DNA from: JAADHX01 sp964569385
GTDB lineage: Bacteria > Actinomycetota > Acidimicrobiia > Acidimicrobiales > Poriferisodalaceae
Reading direction: 5' to 3'
Length of the DNA stretch: 63,484 bases
Assembly (NCBI GenBank): GCA_964569385.1
Contig: CAZMUM010000031.1
Coordinates: forward strand, 1 to 63,484
Positions 51,974-59,963 of this stretch are shown in pieces. A program made the position numbers and the translations under genes. The stretch's first letter is position 1, and each line of letters begins with the position of its first letter. The notes below the pieces were generated by a model. That model did not search any database, was not told the origin of the DNA, and saw only the letters and a program-made list of their open reading frames with translations.

Positions 51974-52810
51974 CTACACGAAGCCGTCGAGATGACGCCC
52001 AACGGCCCAAGCCCACATGGGCGCGAACAACAGCCAACTGTCGATGCGACGAAGTCCAGGCGCGACGGCTCTGGCATCGGGCAAGATGAGCGACGCCATG
52101 ACGACCCCTGCCGGCAACAGCACCAGGGCAACCGCGCCGAACCTGAGCCCAGCGGCTTCATCAAGTGGGGGCACACCTATGGTGACCAGGGCAAAGGCCA
52201 CTATGGCCACGCCGATTGCACCTGCGATTGGGCCCTCCCACTGCTGCGGTGCTCCGGCACCGACAAGATAGTGACCGACGTCGTAGATAGCCGAGAGGCA
52301 GATAAGCCAAACCGCAGCGCCTACTTCGTATCGGTAAGCAAGCACCACCGACGCCGAGGCGATCGCCACAGGCAACCACGACTGCACCGTGGCCCCAACT
52401 TGGGGCATCAGCGAGTTAGCTCTTCGCTGCACACTCGCGCCGAGGAGAGTAACCGCCGCGCCCGCTACCACAAGAGCCCCAAACGCGGCAGTGTGAAACG
52501 CCGCCACAGGTGCAGCCAAGCCAGCAATAAGCGCGGCTAGCGGAGCGTCGGCACCTGTTATCTGTTCCGACCAAGCATTGGCCACGTCGTAGGCCGCCCA
52601 CGCCGCGACGGCGCCGACGAGGAACGCCAAGGGCCATACCCCAAGCCAAATCGCAAGAACTAACGAGGCGAACCAAGCCACACCGAAAGGTATTTGACTG
52701 ATCGCCGCCGTTGGTTCCCACCACCAGCGGAGCGGTCCGCTTTTGCGACGCGCTCCAGACGCAGCCGCCGGCGAGTCGGCTGATCGCCGGCTCGAGGCCG
52801 CACGTTTCAC
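51974..52810 (-). CDS. polytopic membrane protein of unknown function
   Basis: 278 residues with about eight membrane helices. Its layout (basic N-terminus, GRLRWWW-like stretch, C-terminal RIDSWLLFAPMWAW) recalls CdsA-like phosphatidate cytidylyltransferases, but the CdsA signature is not seen, so activity is uncertain. The GTG start overlaps the moaD stop (GTGA), so the two are co-translated. An 82-bp gap separates it from rsiG. Confidence 0.6.
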   Translation of the reverse strand: MKRAASSRRSADSPAAASGARRKSGPLRWWWEPTAAISQIPFGVAWFASLVLAIWLGVWPLAFLVGAVAAWAAYDVANAWSEQITGADAPLAALIAGLAAPVAAFHTAAFGALVVAGAAVTLLGASVQRRANSLMPQVGATVQSWLPVAIASASVVLAYRYEVGAAVWLICLSAIYDVGHYLVGAGAPQQWEGPIAGAIGVAIVAFALVTIGVPPLDEAAGLRFGAVALVLLPAGVVMASLILPDARAVAPGLRRIDSWLLFAPMWAWAVGRHLDGFV

Positions 52811-53043
52811 CCGCCAGACACCGGTGGGAGCACTGCCACTTCATCGTTGGCACCCACTGAAGTGGCCGAATCAGCAGGTTCGCCATTGCACCAAACCTTC
52901 GATGCACCCAAGATTTGGCCGAACAGATCGCCGAACTGCTCAGTCGCTTGATCGAGAACTCCACCAACGGTGTCGGCTTCGAACGTTTCAGTGCTGGTAC
53001 CCGCAGCGTCGCGAGCCTGAGCGAACAGTCTGAGAGTGGCCAT
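52807..53043 (-). CDS. MoaD/ThiS-like sulphur carrier
   Basis: 78 residues from the ATG at 53043. The fold pattern starts MATLRLFAQARDAAG and the C-terminus ends VAVLPPVSGG; the terminal Gly-Gly is the thiocarboxylate site of ubiquitin-like carriers. Molybdopterin synthase small subunit is most likely, but no other moa gene is nearby, so another sulphur-transfer role is possible. It shares a GTGA junction with the next gene. Confidence 0.8.
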   Translation of the reverse strand: MATLRLFAQARDAAGTSTETFEADTVGGVLDQATEQFGDLFGQILGASKVWCNGEPADSATSVGANDEVAVLPPVSGG

Positions 53044-53146
53044 ATTCGGATTGTCTCCATGTCGCACCGCCGCTGATTGGCGACCGTGAGCCATCAGGGT
53101 AACGGGAAGAAATGGTCACCTGCGCAGCCCGGTACGGTGACTGACC

Positions 53147-53728
53147 ATGTCGAGAATCCTCATTGTTCGTCACGGCGAATCAACCTGGAACGCAGCCCGC
53201 AGATGGCAGGGTCACGCCGATGCCCCGTTGTCCGAAGAGGGCTGGAAGCAGGCCAGGGCGGCCGCGAGCTCCCTGGTTGGCGATTTCGACGGCGCATGGG
53301 CGTCCGATTTGTCGAGGGCCTACGACACCGCTGTGACCCTGGCCGCGGCAGTCGGGCTCACCGAAGTCTGCGCCGATGCACGTCTGCGAGAACGTGCCGC
53401 CGGCGCATGGGAAGGACACACGCGCGACGAGATCGAAGAGCAGTGGCCCGGCTACCTAGCCGACGGACGCCGACCAGTTGGCTACGAAGACGACGCCGCC
53501 ATAACCGGCCGCGTGTTACCGGCCCTCACCGAGATAGCGCTTGCCAGTAGCCAAGCCTTGGTCGTGGCTCACGGCGGAGTGATACGTGCTATCGAACGCC
53601 ATCTCACCAACGCCGATAGCAGTGTTGGGAACCTCGGCGGCCGCTGGCTGAGCTACAACGACGGTGAGTTCAAGATGCTGGAATCGGTCGAACTGGTTCC
53701 GGCCGATGTACCCACAAACATCGAGTAG
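53147..53728 (+). CDS. histidine phosphatase family protein
   Basis: 193 residues. The catalytic motif is LIVRHGESTWNAARRWQGH with the phospho-histidine, and the second histidine is in VVAHGGVIRAIE. Length is that of cofactor-dependent phosphoglycerate mutase-like phosphatases (GpmB/CobC group) and is shorter than glycolytic GpmA, so a phosphatase is more likely. Substrate not identifiable. Confidence 0.88.
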   Translation: MSRILIVRHGESTWNAARRWQGHADAPLSEEGWKQARAAASSLVGDFDGAWASDLSRAYDTAVTLAAAVGLTEVCADARLRERAAGAWEGHTRDEIEEQWPGYLADGRRPVGYEDDAAITGRVLPALTEIALASSQALVVAHGGVIRAIERHLTNADSSVGNLGGRWLSYNDGEFKMLESVELVPADVPTNIE

Positions 53729-53742
53729 CCGAAGTCCGACGA

Positions 53743-53937
53743 TCAGCTAACGACGGGGACCATCTCGTCAGCCGCTGCATCTGTGTCCTCGGCAGCTGGA
53801 ACCCAAGCCACTAACGACGCCGGATCGACATCGTCGCGATTGAGCTCGCCAAGCGTTGCCGAAACACGCGCCATCTCGTCTTCGACCGACTTTAGAAGTA
53901 CAAGATCAGGAGCGGCGCTGTCGTCGACGTGAGGCAC
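53743..53937 (-). CDS. small acidic protein of unknown function
   Basis: 64 residues, GTG start. Helical text LVLLKSVEDEMARVSATLGEL resembles the first helix of DksA/TraR-like proteins, but the zinc finger is absent. No clear ribosome site. It ends 14 bp from the convergent phosphatase gene. Coding is plausible from composition but not certain. Confidence 0.5.
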   Translation of the reverse strand: MPHVDDSAAPDLVLLKSVEDEMARVSATLGELNRDDVDPASLVAWVPAAEDTDAAADEMVPVVS

Positions 53938-54155
53938 GGTTCTAGGTTATCGAGTTCCTCCGCAAGCTTGCCGCACGCACCTAGTTTTCGGCCGATGATG
54001 GTCATCAATCGTTCATCGGTCCAGTCCTCTTCGCGGCAAACGAGAAGCACCACGAGTCGTAAATCGTCTTCGGGCTCGGTAGGCGGCCGCGACGCAGGTC
54101 GTCACAAACGGTCGCTGCCTCAGCGGACCTGGTTTCGGCGTGCCATTTGCACAGT
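53938..54155. other. intergenic stretch before the second protease island
   Basis: No gene is supported. One minus-strand frame reads WTDERLMTIIGRKLGACGKL, which looks protein-like, but it has no convincing start and no known family; it may be the remains of a gene continuous with the 53743 ORF. Confidence 0.3.
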
Positions 54156-54159
54156 AGAT

Positions 54160-54165
54160 TATAAT
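54160..54165 (+). promoter_or_regulatory. candidate -10 box of the second protease gene
   Basis: TATAAT in GC-rich surroundings, within the imperfect inverted repeat GTAGATTATAATCTTCTAC, about 55-60 bp upstream of the ATG at 54220. No good -35 hexamer is found at the normal distance, so an activator or alternative sigma factor may be needed. Confidence 0.35.
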
Positions 54166-54234
54166 CTTCTACCGTGATGTTGACTCAAGATTTTATGAGT
54201 CAGCTGTGTGGAGGTGACAATGAGGTGATCCGCC

Positions 54235-55272
54235 TTGTCAGTTTGGATCGTGGTCCTTGGCCTATTCGCGTCGGCGACCGCTTCCGTTTCGTTCGAGGCC
54301 GACCCTGTCCTCGGATGGAACCCGAGCACAGGAACCTATACGTATCAGAGTTTTATTGGTGCCTGGAACTCACACATCAATGCTGGCGAGAACGCGTGGA
54401 ACACGTTGGATCTCAATCGAAACTTTTCGCGGGTAACCACGTCAAACCGGCAAGTCTACGTCGGCAGTATCGACGGTGTGGGAAACCGTATTGCTGAGGC
54501 GACCTGGACTTGTCTGGCAGAGACTTCTTCTTGCTTCTTGAGGTTCGACATTGCTGAAAACTGGTACGCCGGTTCTGGAAGCCCGGGACCCGGGCAGCTC
54601 GATGTGCGCGGTGTTAGTGCTCACGAGTTTGGCCATTGGCACGGACTTGGACACTCGAACTTCAACCCGACGTCAGACAGTGGCTTGAATACAATGGGTA
54701 ACGCATCTGGAGTTGCGGCTCGAACCATCGAGCAAGATGACGTCAACGGATTCTGGAGGACTGCGTCCGACACAGTCAGAATGGCCTCGAACAAGTCCTT
54801 CGAGTTCGGAAACAGCCTCGCTACACACTGGGAGTTCCGCCAAGCCTCTCCGCCAGGATCGGGAGGCGGGACTCATCAGCTTGTGCACAATAGCTCAGCT
54901 ACGCCGTGGGGCAACGACTACGTCCGACTCCAGAATAGCTGTGGTGCCTGCGGCAACAATATCTCAGTCCGCCAGAACATCGAGCAACGAAAGTCCTTCT
55001 CTAGCCTGCCCCAACCCGCTGGGGCCATGACAGCGCAGGCTCACTTGCGAGGACCCACTGGCAACACCCAGGCTCTTCTCGTTGTCTGGATATGGACCGG
55101 AGTGTGGACCCCGTTGGTCAAATCCTGTACGGCGACAACGTCTTGGAATAGCTGCACCTTCCCGAACCTTTTTGTCGCGAACTCTCAAGGAACATTCACC
55201 GTGTATCTCGAGGTGTACAACACTGATCCGAGCAAGCCGTTATACGTCGACATGGTCGACCTTTACCTCTGA
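54235..55272 (+). CDS. secreted metzincin-like metalloprotease, second copy
   Basis: 345 residues counted from TTG 54235. The zinc motif is HEFGHWHGLGHS (His130, Glu131, His134, His140) with a probable Met-turn at Met154 (LNTMGNA). A C-terminal beta-sandwich domain (about 190-345) follows, as in the protease at 3221-4396. The expected start is the ATG at 54220, with GGAGG 5 bases upstream, in the same frame as the signal peptide (SALSVWIVVLGLFASATAS), but codon 3 there is TGA. Use of TTG 54235 would leave the hydrophobic core without basic residues. The gene may be switched off, mutated, or wrongly sequenced at one base. Confidence 0.8.
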   Translation: MSVWIVVLGLFASATASVSFEADPVLGWNPSTGTYTYQSFIGAWNSHINAGENAWNTLDLNRNFSRVTTSNRQVYVGSIDGVGNRIAEATWTCLAETSSCFLRFDIAENWYAGSGSPGPGQLDVRGVSAHEFGHWHGLGHSNFNPTSDSGLNTMGNASGVAARTIEQDDVNGFWRTASDTVRMASNKSFEFGNSLATHWEFRQASPPGSGGGTHQLVHNSSATPWGNDYVRLQNSCGACGNNISVRQNIEQRKSFSSLPQPAGAMTAQAHLRGPTGNTQALLVVWIWTGVWTPLVKSCTATTSWNSCTFPNLFVANSQGTFTVYLEVYNTDPSKPLYVDMVDLYL

Positions 55273-55281
55273 GGTGGTCCA

Positions 55282-56235
55282 ATGAAAACTACGTTGCTGG
55301 TCGTGAGTGCGACAGTGATCGTGGTCGCAATCTTTGGCCTTTCCATCGGTAGCTCGCCCGAGCCAGCCGGAGCGTTCGCTGCGCTTGATGCCGAACTGCG
55401 CCAGCGAGGCATGGAGCTTGAAAGCGACCAATACGCATCGATTGTAGAACTCAGACAGCTCAACCTTTCTCAGCAAGTAGATGAGGCAGACCTCGTGGTG
55501 CGAATCGCGATCGAGAGCGTCAGCGATCCGCTCTGGAATTCGGTCGATGGAAGTGAGTTCGACGTAGATTTGTCCCGAAAACTAGTTGTCGTTCCGAATC
55601 AGTATCGAACTGTGAAAGCAACCATCATCGAAATCTTCAAGGGGTACGACCAGTCGGCCGATCACGTCAAGTTCGCACCCATTGAATTTCGGGTCTTTGG
55701 GTCTGGATTGAACGTTGACTCAGCGGTCTACCTTGATGTCCCGGAGGGCCCGGTGGTTGCAAGCCAACTGTCAGGTGATTTCGAGGAAGGACTTGAGAAG
55801 CTTGTGTTCTTGCGATGGCAGGATCTGTTCCACTTTGGGGCAGAGGACAATCCGGTTCACACGCTCGCCCTGGCAGAATACTTCCGTGGAGCATGGACTT
55901 ACACTCAGGACGGACTTGTCAATGTCGTCGACAACCGCAGGGACGTTAGCAAACCGAACGTGCTCAACGGACTCATCGTTTCCGCAAGGGACAACGGACC
56001 GGTGATAGAGAACCTCGAAGCACAGTTCTCAACTGCAATTTTCCCACTCGGAACACCAGGTGGACAGTTCGTCGACGCTAACGAACCGCCACGGACCGAT
56101 GTCCCCGACAGCACTGCGGGCAATGACTTTCACCTCGAGTTCGATGGTTCTCGCATTCGCTGCGTCGGTGCCGATTGCGCTCCGGGTGCACGCGAATGGA
56201 CTGTGCTCAGCGATTCAGAAGCTCCATCGCGATGA
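55282..56235 (+). CDS. exported protein, partner of the second protease
   Basis: 317 residues with an N-terminal hydrophobic signal or anchor (about 5-25) and no recognised domain. A middle segment (about 65-235: DEADLVVRIAIESV, YRTVKATIIEIFKGY, LEKLVFLRWQD, DGLVNVVDN) shows the same order of strands as the lipoprotein at 15-1208 (GSDLVALGVAG, FSVFEILLG, YVVFLTYPN, GVYLVDG), so the two are probably distant relatives. RBS GAGGTGG lies 5 bases before the ATG. It follows the protease by 9 bp. Confidence 0.65.
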   Translation: MKTTLLVVSATVIVVAIFGLSIGSSPEPAGAFAALDAELRQRGMELESDQYASIVELRQLNLSQQVDEADLVVRIAIESVSDPLWNSVDGSEFDVDLSRKLVVVPNQYRTVKATIIEIFKGYDQSADHVKFAPIEFRVFGSGLNVDSAVYLDVPEGPVVASQLSGDFEEGLEKLVFLRWQDLFHFGAEDNPVHTLALAEYFRGAWTYTQDGLVNVVDNRRDVSKPNVLNGLIVSARDNGPVIENLEAQFSTAIFPLGTPGGQFVDANEPPRTDVPDSTAGNDFHLEFDGSRIRCVGADCAPGAREWTVLSDSEAPSR

Positions 56236-56275
56236 TGAAGCCCAAGGAGCCGCTCGAGTAGCGAGGAGCGTTCGA

Positions 56276-57010
56276 GTGACACACAACTTCTTCGACGAAG
56301 ACGTCGCCGCCACATACGACGACGACAATGCGGATCTATCGACACCCGAGGTCCTAGGACCGATGATCGAGTTCCTCGCCGGACTTGCTGAAGGTGGTCC
56401 GGCGCTCGAACTCGGCATCGGGACGGGCCGAGTGGCAGTTCCTCTCGCCCAGACCGGCGTATCAGTTCACGGCATCGAACTCTCAGAAGCCATGGCTGAA
56501 CGGCTCGGAGCCAAGCCTGGTGCCATCGACATCGGCGTCACAATCGGGGACTTCGCTACCGCAACGGTCGACCGCGAGTTCTCGCTGGCCTTTGTGGTGT
56601 TCAACACGATCAAGAATCTCACTACCCAAGAAGCGCAAGTAGCCTGCTTTCAGAACGTTGCGGACCATCTCAAACCGGGTGGGTACTTCGTCATCGAAGT
56701 GTTAGTGCCGATGCTGAGGTCATTGCACCCAGGCCAGAACTTGCTCGCCTATCACCTGAGCGAGAACCGCTGGGATGTCGACGAGTACAGCTTCGCAACC
56801 CAGAAATCAACATCGCACCACTACTCGGTACGCGATGGGGAGCTGATTCGGAACTCGGTTCCGTTCCGCTATGTCTGGCCAGAAGAGCTCGATCTCATGG
56901 CCAAACTTGCTGGAATGGAACGTTGCCAACGCTGGGGTGGCTGGAACCGCGAGCCGTTCACCGACGACAGCACATTTCACGTGTCGGTGTGGCAGAAACC
57001 ACAGACCTAA
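56276..57010 (+). CDS. class I SAM-dependent methyltransferase
   Basis: 244 residues from the GTG at 56276, with GAGGAG 7 bases upstream; an overlapping longer frame lies in the previous gene. SAM motif I is LELGIGTGRVAVPLAQTG; GIELSEAM (motif II) and HLKPGGYFVIEVL follow. Substrate unknown; the family includes many small-molecule methyltransferases. It follows the protease island and is followed by a hairpin and tRNA-Lys. Confidence 0.85.
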   Translation: MTHNFFDEDVAATYDDDNADLSTPEVLGPMIEFLAGLAEGGPALELGIGTGRVAVPLAQTGVSVHGIELSEAMAERLGAKPGAIDIGVTIGDFATATVDREFSLAFVVFNTIKNLTTQEAQVACFQNVADHLKPGGYFVIEVLVPMLRSLHPGQNLLAYHLSENRWDVDEYSFATQKSTSHHYSVRDGELIRNSVPFRYVWPEELDLMAKLAGMERCQRWGGWNREPFTDDSTFHVSVWQKPQT

Positions 57011-57037
57011 CTTTTCCAGCTCCGCAACAGGAAAAGT
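57010..57037 (+). terminator. hairpin after the methyltransferase gene
   Basis: ACTTTTCC (57010-57017) and GGAAAAGT (57030-57037) pair over 8 bases around a 12-base loop, starting at the last base of the stop codon. The stem is AT-rich and no T-run follows, so termination would be weak. Confidence 0.4.
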
Positions 57038-57079
57038 GTGAGGTCACCGCCCACCGACCCGCTACCGTTTCTCGGCATT

Positions 57080-57153
57080 GCCCCTGTGGCCAAGCTGGTT
57101 AAGGCAGCGGACTTTTAATCCGACGATCGTGGGTTCGATTCCCACCGGGGGCA
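57080..57153 (+). tRNA. tRNA-Lys (TTT anticodon)
   Basis: A complete 74-base cloverleaf: acceptor GCCCCTG paired with CGGGGGC (one G-U), D-arm GGCCAAGCTGGTTAAGGC, anticodon loop CTTTTAA (anticodon TTT), T-arm GTGGGTTCGATTCCCAC, discriminator A. CCA is not encoded. Reads lysine codons AAA and AAG. Confidence 0.97.
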
Positions 57154-57171
57154 CACAACCAGACAAACCCT

Positions 57172-57203
57172 CGCGGTTACCTCACGAGGGTGAGGTAGCC
57201 GCG
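57172..57203. terminator. hairpin at the 3' end of the 57177 ORF
   Basis: CGCGGTTACCTCA (57172-57184) and TGAGGTAGCCGCG (57191-57203) pair over 13 bases with one mismatch and a six-base loop. It lies between tRNA-Lys and the end of the minus-strand ORF and could stop transcription from both sides. Confidence 0.5.
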
Positions 57204-57518
57204 TATGCCAACCATGACATCGAGGTCGTCGCCGACGGCGCGGTCGAGACGGCGTCGAGACCGGCCCGCGGCCTCCTGGCGACGAGCCAACACCACGTCT
57301 TGATCGCTGTCCACTCGTATGGCGGCGCTCAGTTCGCGGATGCGTGACCGGGCCTTGAGCTCGCCATCAGGTGATCCACCTGTACTCGGGTGAGTACGGC
57401 CAGCCAACGCCCGAGGTTGACCTGAGCCATCGAACAAGGGACCGTCGACCGAGTCGAAGGAGAGCTGACTATCTGAGTGATTGCTGTCGGTACCGGGCAA
57501 GAACGGCTCGTCGTGCAT
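57177..57518 (-). CDS. hypothetical protein
   Basis: 113 residues from an ATG at 57518; an earlier start at 57578 is possible. Rich in Asp, Ser, Arg; no signal, helix or motif recognised. It ends inside the hairpin 57172-57203 next to tRNA-Lys. Coding potential is suggested by length only. No ribosome site is clear for either start. Confidence 0.4.
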   Translation of the reverse strand: MHDEPFLPGTDSNHSDSQLSFDSVDGPLFDGSGQPRALAGRTHPSTGGSPDGELKARSRIRELSAAIRVDSDQDVVLARRQEAAGRSRRRLDRAVGDDLDVMVGIRGYLTLVR

Positions 57519-57606
57519 ATTCAAATTGATACACATGGGGTGGGACAATGACGCGGATAGCCGGCGTCCGGAAGCCATTTTCGGTCAAGTCGACATCTCG
57601 TTTCGG

Positions 57607-58071
57607 TCATCGTCCCGTATGGCCGAACCCACCCGCGCCTCTTTCGGTTTGGTCGAGATCATCGACGACATCCCACTGGGCCACCTCAACTCGTTGCACC
57701 ACAAGTTGGGCGATTCGTTCGCCTCGTTTGACCGCGAATGGTTCAGTCGGATCAGTGTTGATCAACACGACGTGAACTTGTCCTCGGTAACCGCTATCGA
57801 TAGTGCCAGGGCTGTTGAGGGTCGTGACCCCGTGTTTCGCAGCCAACCCTGACCGAGGATGAACAAGACCGACATACCCATCGGGAATCGCAATGGCCAC
57901 GCCCGTTGGCACCATCGCTCGTCCACCTGACGGCGCAATAACAACGTCGGTCGCGGCGCAGAGGTCGGCCCCAGCGTCGCCCGGTTTGGCATAACTGGGC
58001 AGAGGGAGCTCTTGGTCGAGTTGAACGATCGGAATGTGCACCACGCCGAGCACGCTAGCGGCGCGTAGCAT
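57607..58071 (-). CDS. dut: dUTP diphosphatase
   Basis: 154 residues, trimeric dUTPase, which hydrolyses dUTP to dUMP and pyrophosphate. The five family motifs are visible: AGADLCAA, RSGLAAKHG, NSPGTIDSGYRG, RGERIAQLVV and RGAGGFGHTGR. It starts divergently, 6 bp from orn, so the promoters overlap. An alternative GTG start at 58044 would remove nine residues; the family usually starts closer to it. Confidence 0.95.
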   Translation of the reverse strand: MLRAASVLGVVHIPIVQLDQELPLPSYAKPGDAGADLCAATDVVIAPSGGRAMVPTGVAIAIPDGYVGLVHPRSGLAAKHGVTTLNSPGTIDSGYRGQVHVVLINTDPTEPFAVKRGERIAQLVVQRVEVAQWDVVDDLDQTERGAGGFGHTGR

Positions 58072-58077
58072 TGGCTG

Positions 58078-58626
58078 ATGCTCGTTTGGATGGACCTAGA
58101 AATGACCGGCCTCGACCCAGGCCGTCACACAATCGTCGAGATCGCCACGATCATCACCAACGACGATCTCGACATAGTGGCCGAAGGCCCAGACTTAGTG
58201 GTGTTCCAGCCCACCGAAGCGCTGGCCCAAATGGACGCCGTCGTTGTAAAGATGCACACCAAGAGCGGCCTTCTAGACCAAATCTCAACTTCGGCAATGA
58301 GCCTGGAAGAAGCCGGCGCGCAGACGTTGGACTTCATCAAAGAACACGTTCCAGAAGCCATGACCGTGCCATTGTGCGGAAACACGATAGGCACCGACCG
58401 CCGGTTTCTGGATCGTTACTTGCCCGACATCGAGAACTACCTCCACTACCGATGCATCGACGTGTCGACCATCAAAGAGCTGACGCGCCGGTGGTACCCG
58501 CAGACCTACAAGAACGCGCCGTCGAAGAGCACATCGCATCGGGCCCTCGACGACATCCGCGAATCGATCGAAGAGCTCCGGTACTACCGCTCCGAACTGT
58601 TCCCATCAGTGGCCGACCACAAGTAG
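58078..58626 (+). CDS. orn: oligoribonuclease
   Basis: 182 residues, a 3'-5' exonuclease of the DEDDh group that finishes RNA breakdown by cleaving dinucleotides, including pGpG made from c-di-GMP. Motifs are VWMDLEMTGLD (Asp, Glu), GNTIGTDRRFL (Asp) and SHRALDDI (His, Asp). Its 3' end overlaps that of the thioesterase gene on the other strand by 43 bp. Its activity on pGpG may link it with RsiG here, as c-di-GMP controls RsiG. Confidence 0.95.
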   Translation: MLVWMDLEMTGLDPGRHTIVEIATIITNDDLDIVAEGPDLVVFQPTEALAQMDAVVVKMHTKSGLLDQISTSAMSLEEAGAQTLDFIKEHVPEAMTVPLCGNTIGTDRRFLDRYLPDIENYLHYRCIDVSTIKELTRRWYPQTYKNAPSKSTSHRALDDIRESIEELRYYRSELFPSVADHK

Positions 58627-59423
58627 CTAGCAACCACCGTCTCATCTACAACAAACCAGCCGAGGTTCTGCCTGTCCGAGGTGGCTCGCTCGAGGAGCAC
58701 AGGCTGGGTGTGAGCATCGACTCCGGCCCTGAACTCGATCTCGGCCACGACTCGCCCACCGGTCCGATGGCTGGCCATCGACTCTTCAACCGCACACCAG
58801 TAGATGGCGTTGTTGACGTGGCCAATGAGGTCGAGATCTGTGTATCGAATGGGCCAAGGTGTCGAGACCTCTTCACCGTCAGGGTCGCCGTGCAGACTCC
58901 TGGCTCGAACCCTACGCCCACCAGCAGCTTCGCCGTACAAAGCACCGAACCCGTCGTCGACACGGCGAGGCGCACCGGTCTCGCTGTTGATAGCCACCCA
59001 GATAGCAACGGCGTCTATCCGACCACCGTTCGATCCAACGGCCGCGGTTCGACGTTCGGCCCAACGACTTCCCGTACCGGAACACCAGGTGGTTAACACC
59101 ACGGTTTCGTCAAACGAGCACGGCTCGGACACCACAATTCGCGTACGTCGAAGGATCCACCACATGGCATCAGGAATATCGGCGTCGCGTGAATCGTCGT
59201 TGGCTACGTCCTGGAGGTAACGAGACAGCGAATCCAGACGAAGACGACCCTTCGGCGTTACATCGCCGAGCCTCACCTTGCGCGAAGTCGAAAACAGCCG
59301 ACCAGAAGACGGAAGTTCGACAAGCTCGGTTGCTCCATCGATACGCTGGTTCATTGGCTCAAGGTTAATTCGGTTGACGACCTCGGTCGGAACGAGTTTC
59401 ATATACGGAGTCAATGGCCCCAC
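58584..59423 (-). CDS. acyl-ACP thioesterase-like protein
   Basis: 279 residues, two hotdog domains. SRKVRLGDVTPKGRLRLDSL and RYLQDVANDDSRDADIPD start the first; the second has PIRYTDLDLIGHVNNAIYWCAVEE, with the Asp-Asn-His/Glu catalytic pattern of FatA-like enzymes that release fatty acids from acyl carrier protein. It is convergent with orn (43-bp overlap). Substrate chain length cannot be predicted. Confidence 0.88.
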   Translation of the reverse strand: MGPLTPYMKLVPTEVVNRINLEPMNQRIDGATELVELPSSGRLFSTSRKVRLGDVTPKGRLRLDSLSRYLQDVANDDSRDADIPDAMWWILRRTRIVVSEPCSFDETVVLTTWCSGTGSRWAERRTAAVGSNGGRIDAVAIWVAINSETGAPRRVDDGFGALYGEAAGGRRVRARSLHGDPDGEEVSTPWPIRYTDLDLIGHVNNAIYWCAVEESMASHRTGGRVVAEIEFRAGVDAHTQPVLLERATSDRQNLGWFVVDETVVASYLWSATDGNSSER

Positions 59424-59565
59424 CTCTTTGTAGAACAGTGACGGTTACAAGACAACTATCTGACAATTGTTAATTCAGTGGAAGCCACCTACAACCCTCT
59501 GCTAACACTTACTGACCACGATCCCGCCAACCACAGGCCCGAACTGCTACCAGAAAGGCACGACG

Positions 59566-59790
59566 ATGAATAACTCGACACAACTTCAGCTTCCCAATCA
59601 CGACATCGTCGCGCCTGGTGCCGTAACCGCGGTTACGTCCAACGGCATTCGCGTCGAGGTACCGGCATTCGCTTCATTCAATTGTCGCGATAAGTGGATC
59701 AGCACCTCGACCACGAAGCCAGCGATTGAACTCTTTGGGTATCGCGCTGGCATGCATACCCCGAACCCACGGCCTGGAGTGCCGATGTAG
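59566..59790 (+). CDS. short ORF upstream of whiB7, possible regulatory leader ORF
   Basis: 74 residues, ATG with AGAAAGG 6-12 bases upstream. No recognised domain. It ends at 59790 and is followed by an intrinsic terminator (59821-59849), then whiB7. Codons near its end (59770-59777, CGGCCTGG) are perfectly complementary to 59819-59826 (CCAGGCCG), the 5' arm of the terminator and the two bases before it. This is the arrangement of a leader ORF whose translation controls termination. It could also be an independent small protein. Confidence 0.6.
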   Translation: MNNSTQLQLPNHDIVAPGAVTAVTSNGIRVEVPAFASFNCRDKWISTSTTKPAIELFGYRAGMHTPNPRPGVPM

Positions 59791-59820
59791 CGCAAAACAC
59801 GCACATCGCACATGCACACC

Positions 59821-59849
59821 AGGCCGCCGGGTTTCAAACCCGGCGGCCT
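59821..59849 (+). terminator. intrinsic terminator upstream of whiB7, probable attenuator
   Basis: AGGCCGCCGGGTTT and AAACCCGGCGGCCT form a perfect 14-bp stem around one base (in RNA a loop of about seven), followed by TTTCTCG. A competing pairing of 59770-59777 with 59819-59826 would break the stem. It lies 115 bp upstream of the whiB7 start. Confidence 0.85.
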
Positions 59850-59963
59850 TTCTCGTTCCCGGAGGCGCCAATGCACCCACCTGACATCTGACCAACAACC
59901 AATTCGACACCCGCTGAGACAGCCACCCTGGCCGCTCAGAGGCTCCACCTAGGAGAGCCGATC

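Noticed and set aside
51892..52176. N-terminal extension of rsiG to 52176
   Set aside because: The added 95 residues are rich in Cys, Trp and Ser in an unusual way and overlap the end of the membrane protein gene; the ATG at 51891 fits the family.
54174..54497. 107-residue plus-strand ORF overlapping the second protease
   Set aside because: Out of frame with the protease and with no recognisable protein; the HExxH frame is the real one.
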